Origin: DATDOY01 sp035293045
GTDB lineage: Bacteria; Actinomycetota; Acidimicrobiia; IMCC26256; JACPCJ01
DNA length: 6,616 nucleotides
Direction of reading: 5' to 3'
Assembly (NCBI GenBank): GCA_035293045.1
Contig: DATDOY010000196.1
Span: 1 to 6,616 of the forward strand
The notes beneath the pieces were generated by a model that did not search any database, was not told where the DNA came from, and was given only the letters and a program-made list of their open reading frames with translations. A program made the translations under genes and the position numbers. The first letter of the stretch is position 1, and the number at the start of each line of letters is the position of its first letter. Positions 1 to 5,283 of the stretch are shown in pieces.

Positions 1-811
1 CGGCCAGCCGCCGCTGCACCAGCGCCACCCGTCGATCGGTCGGCCACAGCGCGAGCGCACCGTTCAAGGCGACGACCGCGGCGCGCACCGTCGTCGACGT
101 CGCGGCATCGAGAGGGCGCGGCCATTCCGCGCCATAGAGACGCCGGAGCCGGCGGGGAATGAGGCCGAGGGCCGCGCCGCTCACCAACCGCCAGGCCGGC
201 CGCAACGGCTCCTGCCACCAGGGTGCGGGCGGACGGAGCAGAAACTCGAACGTCGCGCGCGTGGCGTGTGACACGCAGAGTTGGGGCTCCACCGACGCGA
301 AGTACTCGCGCATCTCGGCGCGGGAAGCGGGAACCGACGACGGCGGGATCCCCACGAGTTCCGCGGTTCGCACCTGCTCGGCGAGGTAGCGATCCTGATC
401 GGTCTCGCTCAGCCGCCCGCCGTAGGTGCGGTAGGCGATGAGGAACGAGTGGACCTCGGCGCAGTGAACCCACAGCAGCGTGGCGGGGTCCTCGGCGGAG
501 TAGCGGTCACCGGTGACGGGGTCGATCCCATTGATGAAGGTATGGACGCGCTGGACGAGTTGACCCGCGGCACGCGCCTGTTCTTCGGTTCCGTAGGTGA
601 CCGTGGTGACGTAGTCGCCCGTCCGCCGGAGCCGGTGTTGCGGATCGGAGCGGTAGTCGCTGTGCTCAGCGACACCCGCCATGGCGTGCGGATGCAGGGC
701 CTGCACCATGAGCGCGCGCACCCCACCGATCATCATGACGGGATGGGCGTGGACCCTCCACGTCACGGTGTCGGGCCCGAAGAACGAGGCGACCGGGTCA
801 GCCGACGTCAC
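1..811 (-). CDS. DUF2236/MpaB-family (Lcp-like) haem oxygenase, 3'-truncated by window edge
   Basis: Reading the minus strand from a GTG at 811-809 gives about 270 uninterrupted codons that leave the window at base 1. Seen: HPVMMIGGVRALMVQALHPH (residues 23-42), then AGVAEHSDYR, the RLRRT block (60-64), a YG pair (73-74), H90, and YSAEDPATLLWVH (104-116). This order is typical of the DUF2236 family, which includes fungal MpaB and bacterial latex-clearing protein Lcp; characterised members are b-type haem oxygenases. By analogy with Lcp, R60/T64 and H90 are candidates for haem-pocket residues, with H90 a possible axial ligand; this is inference. Family members are usually about 280-300 aa, so little is missing. 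No signal peptide is visible, so it is probably cytoplasmic. The GTG is the only start after the in-frame stop at 850-848, and a -10 box lies 7 nt upstream. The substrate cannot be deduced. The gene lies 81 bp downstream of the amidohydrolase on the same strand but appears to have its own promoter. Confidence 0.9.
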   Translation of the reverse strand, partial: MTSADPVASFFGPDTVTWRVHAHPVMMIGGVRALMVQALHPHAMAGVAEHSDYRSDPQHRLRRTGDYVTTVTYGTEEQARAAGQLVQRVHTFINGIDPVTGDRYSAEDPATLLWVHCAEVHSFLIAYRTYGGRLSETDQDRYLAEQVRTAELVGIPPSSVPASRAEMREYFASVEPQLCVSHATRATFEFLLRPPAPWWQEPLRPAWRLVSGAALGLIPRRLRRLYGAEWPRPLDAATSTTVRAAVVALNGALALWPTDRRVALVQRRLA

Positions 812-850
812 GACACAAAACGTACCCCCGGGGATCGATCGACCGGGTCA
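790..850. repeat. Two copies of an 11-bp near-palindromic repeat, 50 bp apart
   Basis: CGACCGGGTCA occurs at 790-800 and again at 840-850. Its core GACCGGGTC is a perfect 4-bp dyad around a central G. One copy lies upstream of the inferred DUF2236 promoter; the other covers codons 4-7 of that gene. The 50-bp period (about five helical turns) would suit a dimeric regulator bound at two sites, but the motif is short and GC-rich, so coincidence is possible. Confidence 0.3.
819..824 (-). promoter_or_regulatory. -10 box TACGTT of a leaderless promoter for the DUF2236 gene
   Basis: On the minus strand, TACGTT (824-819) fits the actinobacterial TANNNT consensus and is followed by exactly 7 nt before the GTG start at 811, so transcription would begin at or next to the start codon. 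The only G-rich tract upstream (about 830-825) is too far away to act as a normal ribosome-binding site. No clear -35 element was seen. The same spacing occurs at two other genes of this window. Confidence 0.55.
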
Positions 851-868
851 TTCTTGGATCCCCTCTAG

Positions 869-883
869 GCACGAAACTCGTGC
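869..883. repeat. Small hairpin between the amidohydrolase stop and the DUF2236 promoter
   Basis: GCACGA (869-874), a 3-nt loop, then TCGTGC (878-883) form a perfect 6-bp stem 9 bp past the amidohydrolase stop codon. There is no run of T on either side on either strand, so it is not a canonical intrinsic terminator. It could be a weak 3'-end or RNA-processing structure. A second inverted repeat, GGGGATC (830-836) with GATCCCC (857-863), sits next to it. Together they are all that the 81-bp gap 812-892 contains apart from the promoter and the 11-bp repeat. Confidence 0.3.
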
Positions 884-892
884 GATCCGCCA

Positions 893-2608
893 TCAAGAAC
901 CAGGTGGTGACTGCGCTCCTCGCAGCAGGCGGCCGGGGAGCGCGCCCGTGGGTTCGCCGTCACGGAAGGTCACCTGGCCGGAGGCGATGGTCGTGCGGTA
1001 TCCGCGAGCCGACTGCATGAGCCGCTTCCCGCCCGCGGGGAGGTCGTGCACGATCCTGGGCGGCGGCAGCGCGAGACGCTCGAAGTCGATGATGTTGACG
1101 TCGGCTTTGTACCCGGGCGCGAGCAGGCCGCGGTCGAGCAGTCCCACGGTCACGGCCGTCTCACGGGTCTGCGCGTTGACGACCCACTCGAGTGGGAGCC
1201 GCTCGCCCCGGGTGCGGTCTCGGGCCCACAGCGTCAGGAGGGTCGTCGGAAAGCTGGCGTCGCAGATGGCACCGCAGTGCGCGCCACCGTCGGAGAGCCC
1301 GAGGACGGTGTGCTCGTGGAGCATCATCTCGCGGGCCGCGTCGAGGTTGCCGTGCGCGTAGTTGAACAGCGGGTAGTAGAGCAGTTCGTGGCCGTCGCGC
1401 TCGAGGAGCAGGTCGTAGACCACTTCCTCGGGGCGGCGTCCTTGCGCGGCAGCGAGCGCCTCGACGCTCTGGTCGGGCGAGGGCTCGTAGTCAGCGGGGT
1501 CGCCGAGGGCGAACATCTTGTGGAACGCCTGCGAGAACTGCGTGAACATCCCGCCGAGCGACGGCTCCTCGCTGAGAATGCGCGCCCGCATCTCGGGGTC
1601 GCGAAGGCGGCGCACCTTCTCGTCGAGCGGGAGCAGGTGCAGCGGCCCGTAGCTCGGGTGCGCGATGAACGGGTGCACGCTCGCTTCGAGGCCTAGCAGC
1701 ACGCCGATGGGGCGGCACGCCACCTGCGCCTTGATGGGGATGCCGTCGGCGTTGGCTTCGTCGATGCGCTTGAGGAACTCGCGCCACCCCTCTGGATAGT
1801 CGTCGTGCTGGCTCAGCGACAGCGTCAGCGGGCGACCGGTGGAGGCCGCGAGTTCGCGGATCATGGCGAACTCGGCGTCGAAGTCGTCGAAGTCGGAGAC
1901 CATCTCGAACACGCCAGCCCCAGCCTCGGCGAGCGCCCGACCGATTCCCCAGAGTTCGGACGGGGCCGCGCCGAGCGACGGCGTGAAGTCGCCCGCGCTC
2001 GTGCGGTGGCGCACGGTTCGCGACGTCGTGAATCCCAGCGCCCCCGCCTCGATGGCCTCTCGCGTGAGGCGCGACATCTCGTCGATCTCCTCGGCCGACG
2101 CGTCCTCGCGGGCGGCCCCGCGCTCCCCCATCACGTAGGCGCGCAGCGACCCGTGGGGCACCTGGGCTCCGATGTCGACGGCGTGGGGGATCCGCTCGAT
2201 GGCGTCGAGATACTCGGGGAAGCTCTCCCACTCCCACGTGATGCCTTCGGCAAGGGCGGTGCCGGGGATGTCCTCGACGCCTTCCATGAGGGCGATCAGG
2301 AACTCGTGGGCGTCGGGGCGCACGGGAGCGAACCCCACGCCGCAGTTGCCCATCACGATCGTCGTGACCCCGTGGAGCGCCGAGGGCGTGATGTACGGGT
2401 CCCACGACACCTGGCCGTCGTAGTGCGTATGGATGTCGACGAACCCGGGCGTCACGAGCAGCCCGTCGGCGTCGATCTCCTCGTTGCCCTTGCCGGCGAC
2501 GGTCCCGACCTCGGTGATCACGCCGTCGTCGATGGCGACGTCTCCCGTGAACCGGTCGGAGCCGGTGCCGTCGACGATGGTCCCTGCGCGGATGACGAGG
2601 TCATGCAT
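893..2608 (-). CDS. Amidohydrolase-superfamily deacylase, D-aminoacylase-like (amidohydrolase 3 family)
   Basis: This 571-aa enzyme opens with the family's small beta-domain strand (DLVIRAGTIVDGTG, residues 3-16) and LVTPGFVDIHTHYDGQ (51-66), whose H60-x-H62 pair is the metal-binding signature. GNCGVGF places C89 where D-aminoacylases carry the metal-bridging Cys, and GLSDGGAH holds the catalytic Asp (D440). The C-terminal GLLAPGYKADVNIID (489-503) is the usual return to the beta-domain. Known relatives hydrolyse N-acyl-D-amino acids and other cyclic or linear amides with zinc in the cytoplasm. The middle differs from D-aminoacylase: GFTTSRTVRHR (192-202) and SLSQHDD (264-270) occupy the area where further metal-binding His residues are expected, so the substrate is uncertain. 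A start at 2692 would add 28 aa, but the ATG at 2608 begins exactly at the family's N-terminus and has a -10 box 7 nt upstream. It diverges from the amidase gene. Confidence 0.9.
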   Translation of the reverse strand: MHDLVIRAGTIVDGTGSDRFTGDVAIDDGVITEVGTVAGKGNEEIDADGLLVTPGFVDIHTHYDGQVSWDPYITPSALHGVTTIVMGNCGVGFAPVRPDAHEFLIALMEGVEDIPGTALAEGITWEWESFPEYLDAIERIPHAVDIGAQVPHGSLRAYVMGERGAAREDASAEEIDEMSRLTREAIEAGALGFTTSRTVRHRTSAGDFTPSLGAAPSELWGIGRALAEAGAGVFEMVSDFDDFDAEFAMIRELAASTGRPLTLSLSQHDDYPEGWREFLKRIDEANADGIPIKAQVACRPIGVLLGLEASVHPFIAHPSYGPLHLLPLDEKVRRLRDPEMRARILSEEPSLGGMFTQFSQAFHKMFALGDPADYEPSPDQSVEALAAAQGRRPEEVVYDLLLERDGHELLYYPLFNYAHGNLDAAREMMLHEHTVLGLSDGGAHCGAICDASFPTTLLTLWARDRTRGERLPLEWVVNAQTRETAVTVGLLDRGLLAPGYKADVNIIDFERLALPPPRIVHDLPAGGKRLMQSARGYRTTIASGQVTFRDGEPTGALPGRLLRGAQSPPGS

Positions 2609-2615
2609 GGGCCGC

Positions 2616-2621
2616 AGGATA
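2616..2621 (-). promoter_or_regulatory. -10 box TATCCT of a leaderless promoter for the amidohydrolase
   Basis: TATCCT on the minus strand (2621-2616) matches TANNNT and is followed by 7 nt (GCGGCCC) and then the ATG at 2608. There is no Shine-Dalgarno-like purine run in those bases. The arrangement supports 2608 rather than 2692 as the start, because a start at 2692 would lie upstream of this promoter. Confidence 0.6.
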
Positions 2622-2677
2622 CGGGGCGCGCGGGTGAAGCGGCCAGCGCCGTATGGTGACCCACCCTGTCCCCGGTT

Positions 2678-2683
2678 TACGGT
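2678..2683 (+). promoter_or_regulatory. -10 box TACGGT of a leaderless promoter for the amidase
   Basis: TACGGT (2678-2683) is followed by 7 nt (GGCGCCC) and the ATG at 2691. With a 17-bp spacer the -35 position would hold GGTGAC (2655-2660), a partial match to TTGAC-type elements. An in-frame GTG at 2682 overlaps the hexamer and is therefore an unlikely start. Confidence 0.6.
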
Positions 2684-2690
2684 GGCGCCC

Positions 2691-4088
2691 ATGTCTCCTT
2701 CTCACGAAACCCCTTGGCTCGAAGACGCCTGCTCGCTCGTCGACGCGTTCCGATCGGGCGAGCGCTCGCCGATGGAAGAATTGGAAGCGTCGCTCGCCGC
2801 CATCGAGGCGTCGGAGTTGAACGCCTTCACCCACGTCGACGCCGACGCGGCCCGCGAGCGCGCCAAGAACGCCGACCCGTCGCAACCCTTCGGTGGTGTG
2901 CCGGTGGGGATCAAGGAACTCGAACCCGTGCCCGGCTGGCCCCACACCGAGGCGTCGCTGGTGTTCAAGGATCGCGTCGCCACCTACTCCAAGACGTGGT
3001 ACGACCGCCTCATGGCGGCGGGGGCCAACCCCGTCGGCCAGTGCTCGGCGTCGGAGTTCGGCGGGCTCAACGTGAGCGTCAGCAAGCTCAACGGCGTGAC
3101 CGGCAACGGCTGGGACCCGTCGCGCACCGCCGGTGGGTCGTCGGGAGGGAGCTCCTCCGCTGTGGCGGGCGGGCTCGTGTCGATCGCCAGCGGCGGCGAC
3201 GGCGGCGGGTCGATCCGCATCCCTGCCGCGTTCAACGGCCTCCTCGGCATGAAAGGCACCGCGGGGAGAATCCCGCGGGGCCCGCACACCGAGATCGCGC
3301 CGCTCACCGTGGTGCTGGGATGTCAGGCGCGGTCGGTGCGCGACGTCGCCCGCTGGTACGACGTGTGCTCGGGCCACGACAAGCGCGATCCCTACAGCCT
3401 CCCCAAGATCGATGGGTGGGAGCGCGACCTCGGCACGCGCGACCTTCGAGGCGCAAAGGCCGTGATCGCGCCCGACCTCGGCAGCGCCGTCGTGCGGCCC
3501 GAAGTGGCGGAGGCGATCGCGGCTGCGGGCGAAGTTCTCGCCAAGGACGCCGGCCTTGAACTCGTCGACGTGCCGGTGAAGCTGCCCGGCCTCGGGGTCG
3601 AGTGGGCGATGGCCAACCTGTGCCAGCTCCTCCGTGATCTCGGCGACCGCTATCCCGACTGCGAGCCCGACCTCACCATGGAGATCGCCTTCGGCCTCAA
3701 GGTGGCCAGCGACTACTACAACCTTGAGATGGCGGCGCGGGTCGAGGAACAGCGCACGGAAGCCAACGAGGTGATGGCGGCGATCTTCGACGAGGTGGAC
3801 TTCATCATCTCGGCCACCAACCCCGACGTCGCCTACCCGGCCGAGCTGTCACTCAACCTGCGGGTCGGCGACGTGCAGGTGGGGCCCGAGAACAACGGCG
3901 CGCTGACCATCCCCGCCAACATCGTCGGCAATCCGGCGGTTTCGATTCCCGTCGGCGTCATCAACGACCTCCCCGTCGGGATGCAGGTGATGGGACGCCA
4001 CCATGAGGACGCGCGGTTGCTCGACCTCGCGCTCTGCGTCGAGCGGGAACGGCCGTGGCCGCGCGTCGCCCCCGGCGCGCCACGCTGA
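2691..4088 (+). CDS. Amidase-signature family hydrolase
   Basis: This 465-aa protein has the full amidase-signature core, which hydrolyses amides through a Ser-cisSer-Lys triad. K75 lies in GGVPVGIKELEPVPGW (68-83). The cis-Ser is S150 in the glycine/serine stretch TAGGSSGGSSSAVAGG (146-161). The nucleophile is S174 in GGDGGGSIRIPAAFNG (168-183). Downstream, NIVGNPAVSIPVG (410-422) and LPVGMQVMGRHHED (427-440) are the usual C-terminal motifs. The length fits family members of about 450-500 aa. There is no signal peptide, so it is probably cytoplasmic. No GatB or GatC gene lies nearby and the sequence departs from GatA in the Lys loop (KELEPV instead of the commoner KD), so a stand-alone catabolic amidase is more likely than the Glu-tRNA(Gln) amidotransferase subunit. 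The substrate is not readable from sequence. Divergence from an amidohydrolase suggests shared use of an amide or N-acyl compound. The start is set by the -10 box 7 nt upstream. Confidence 0.92.
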   Translation: MSPSHETPWLEDACSLVDAFRSGERSPMEELEASLAAIEASELNAFTHVDADAARERAKNADPSQPFGGVPVGIKELEPVPGWPHTEASLVFKDRVATYSKTWYDRLMAAGANPVGQCSASEFGGLNVSVSKLNGVTGNGWDPSRTAGGSSGGSSSAVAGGLVSIASGGDGGGSIRIPAAFNGLLGMKGTAGRIPRGPHTEIAPLTVVLGCQARSVRDVARWYDVCSGHDKRDPYSLPKIDGWERDLGTRDLRGAKAVIAPDLGSAVVRPEVAEAIAAAGEVLAKDAGLELVDVPVKLPGLGVEWAMANLCQLLRDLGDRYPDCEPDLTMEIAFGLKVASDYYNLEMAARVEEQRTEANEVMAAIFDEVDFIISATNPDVAYPAELSLNLRVGDVQVGPENNGALTIPANIVGNPAVSIPVGVINDLPVGMQVMGRHHEDARLLDLALCVERERPWPRVAPGAPR

Positions 4089-4099
4089 GGATCGGGAGA

Positions 4100-4164
4100 G
4101 CCGGGGTGGGCAACGCACCTGGGGACTCGGGAGGCTGGGGCGTGATGAGCCGCCCACCCACGGC
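4100..4164. repeat. Imperfect inverted repeat after the amidase gene
   Basis: GCCGGGGTGGGC (4100-4111) pairs with GCCCACCCACGGC (4152-4164) except for one bulged base, around a 40-nt loop. It begins 11 bp after the amidase stop codon, so it could act at the mRNA 3' end. It lacks the T-run of an intrinsic terminator. The remaining sequence to 4231 shows two adjacent GCTTCGG units (about 4181-4195), a 12-bp palindrome, and no gene. Confidence 0.3.
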
Positions 4165-4207
4165 CACTCCGATGGTGGCTTCGGCGCTTCGGCCGCTGGC
4201 GTGAAGG

Positions 4208-4219
4208 GTCGGGCCCGAC
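4208..4219. promoter_or_regulatory. 12-bp perfect palindrome upstream of the lyase gene, candidate operator
   Basis: GTCGGGCCCGAC is its own reverse complement. It ends 12 bp before the GTG at 4232 and 31 bp before the possible -10 box at 4251, so it would lie at about -46 to -57 of a start at 4265. The placement suits a transcription-factor site, but strong palindromes built from G and C are not rare in such DNA. Confidence 0.3.
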
Positions 4220-4231
4220 GCTTCGCTCCCG

Positions 4232-5134
4232 GTGTCCGCATTTGAACCGGTAGCGTCACCGCCCATCAGCGCCACGAACGGACACGATCTTCGCAGACGT
4301 CTCGAGACGGGCGAGCCCGTGCTCATGCCCGGAGTGTGGGACGCGCTCTCGGTGCGTCTCTGCGCGGCCGCCGGCTTCGACACCGTCTTCTTGTCGGGAT
4401 ACTGCACGGCGGGCACGCAGCTGGGCGTTCCCGACCTCGGATACCTCACCCAGACCGAGATGGCCGAGGTGGCTCGCCGCGTGTGCCGGGCGGCCCCCGA
4501 GATGATGGTCGTCGTCGACGGCGACACGGGGCACGGCAACGCGCTGAACACGATTCGCACCGTCGAGCTCTGGGAGGAGGCGGGCGCGACCGGAATCTTC
4601 ATCGAGGATCAGGTGTGGCCGAAGCGGTGCGGTCACATGGAAGGCAAGGAAGTGGTCCCGCGCGAAGAGTGGCTCAGCAAGCTGCGGGCAGCCGTCGAAC
4701 ACCGCAACTCGCTCTTCATCACGGCCCGCACCGACGCTCGGGCCGCCGTCGATCTCGACGAGGCGATCAAGCGGGCCCGCCTCGCCGCCGATCTCGGCGT
4801 CGACGCCGTCTTCATCGAGGCACCCGAGTCGGTGGCCGAGATGGAGACGGTGTCCACTGCGCTCCCCGACATCGTTCGGGTCGCCAACATGATCGAGACG
4901 GGCAAGACCCCGCTTCTCACCCCGGCGGAACTCCACGACCTCGGCTACGACCTCATCGTCTCGCCCCTCTCCGGGTTGTTCTCGATCACCAAGGCCCTGC
5001 GCGACACGCTCGCCACGCTGCGGGCGAAGGGGACCCTGCGGGACGACCTCGATCAGCTCGTGAGCTTCGAGGAGTTCGGCGAGGCCGTTGGCGCGCCGGC
5101 CCATTTCGACCTCGACCGCCGCTACCGCGCCTGA
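4232..5134 (+). CDS. Isocitrate lyase/PEP mutase superfamily lyase (methylisocitrate lyase-like)
   Basis: This 300-aa (beta/alpha)8 enzyme resembles PrpB, which splits 2-methylisocitrate into pyruvate and succinate; E. coli PrpB is about 296 aa. Seen: LMPGVWDALSVRL (31-43), LSGYCTAGTQLGVPDLG (54-70), the Mg-binding VVDGDTGHGN (94-103, D96 and D98), IEDQVWPKRCGH (124-135), ITARTDAR (163-170, R167), FIEAPES (194-200) and VANMIETGKTPLLT (217-230). The KRCGH loop with C133 and H135 is the mark of C-C lyases; phosphonate-forming PEP mutases lack this Cys. Relatives include 2,3-dimethylmalate lyase and oxaloacetate acetylhydrolase, so the substrate remains open, and no methylcitrate-cycle gene is adjacent. 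It lies 143 bp after the amidase gene, too far for tight coupling. The GTG start has neither a Shine-Dalgarno nor a -10 box near it; an in-frame ATC at 4265 is a possible true start, removing 11 poorly motivated residues. The next ATG, codon 32, is too late, as it would delete the first conserved strand. Confidence 0.9.
   Translation: MSAFEPVASPPISATNGHDLRRRLETGEPVLMPGVWDALSVRLCAAAGFDTVFLSGYCTAGTQLGVPDLGYLTQTEMAEVARRVCRAAPEMMVVVDGDTGHGNALNTIRTVELWEEAGATGIFIEDQVWPKRCGHMEGKEVVPREEWLSKLRAAVEHRNSLFITARTDARAAVDLDEAIKRARLAADLGVDAVFIEAPESVAEMETVSTALPDIVRVANMIETGKTPLLTPAELHDLGYDLIVSPLSGLFSITKALRDTLATLRAKGTLRDDLDQLVSFEEFGEAVGAPAHFDLDRRYRA
4251..4256 (+). promoter_or_regulatory. Possible -10 box TAGCGT inside the N-terminal coding end of the lyase gene
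   Basis: TAGCGT fits TANNNT and is followed by 8 nt (CACCGCCC) before an in-frame ATC at 4265. The spacing resembles the three leaderless promoters elsewhere in the window but is one base longer, and it points to a non-canonical start codon. If functional, the first 11 codons of the GTG-start model would not be transcribed. Confidence 0.3.
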
Positions 5135-5269
5135 CGGCCAGAGGTGGACCCGGGCAGTAGCGGCTCTCCCCGCGGCGGAAAACTCCCCCAGTTTCGTCAC
5201 GCGACGCGGTTTCGGCCGTGGAACGGCTGATCATCGGTCGGAGCGCGCAGCCGGCGGGACGCGCGGCAT

Positions 5270-5276
5270 GGGGAGG
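5270..5276 (+). promoter_or_regulatory. Strong Shine-Dalgarno site for the secreted propeller gene
   Basis: GGGGAGG is followed by 7 nt and the ATG at 5284. It fixes this start over the in-frame GTG at 5218, which would put 22 extra residues before the signal peptide. It is the only clear ribosome-binding site in the window. The upstream gap 5135-5269 has no convincing -10 box; it contains a 5-bp AAACT/AGTTT hairpin around CCCCC (about 5179-5195) without a T-run. Confidence 0.75.
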
Positions 5277-5283
5277 CAACGGC

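Larger units (their letters stand above)
2609..2690. promoter_or_regulatory. Divergent intergenic promoter region with dyad symmetry
   Basis: These 82 bp separate the amidohydrolase (leftward) and amidase (rightward) start codons. The two -10 boxes mirror each other around about position 2649. Between them lie CGGGG (2622-2626) facing CCCCG (2670-2674), and GGGTG (2632-2636) facing CACCC (2662-2666). Both pairs are centred at 2648-2649, the same midpoint. A regulator bound here could control both genes together. The arms are short and G/C-only or nearly so, which weakens the case. Confidence 0.4.

Noticed and set aside
281..868. Long plus-strand open frame opposite the DUF2236 gene
   Set aside because: Its product has no recognisable motif, and the opposite strand encodes a clear conserved protein across the same bases. 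Antisense open frames of this size are expected in very GC-rich genes.
1491..2405. Alternative 304-codon frame on the minus strand and 284- and 216-codon frames on the plus strand within the amidohydrolase gene
   Set aside because: They are Arg/Pro/Ala-rich or motif-free translations of the frame that contains the HxH, GNCG and SDGGAH motifs.
4242..4247. TTGAAC as a -35 element for the TAGCGT box
   Set aside because: Only 3 bp separate it from the hexamer instead of about 17, so the two cannot form one sigma-70-type promoter.
5179..5195. AAACT-CCCCC-AGTTT hairpin after the lyase gene as a terminator
   Set aside because: The stem is 5 bp, mostly A/T, and there is no T-run after it.
4256..5200. 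314-codon antisense frame opposite the lyase gene
   Set aside because: It is a mirror of the third-position GC bias of the real gene, with no domain resemblance.
5218..5283. In-frame GTG at 5218 as the start of the secreted protein
   Set aside because: It would bury the signal peptide behind 22 residues, and it has no ribosome-binding site, whereas the ATG at 5284 has GGGGAGG at 7-nt spacing.
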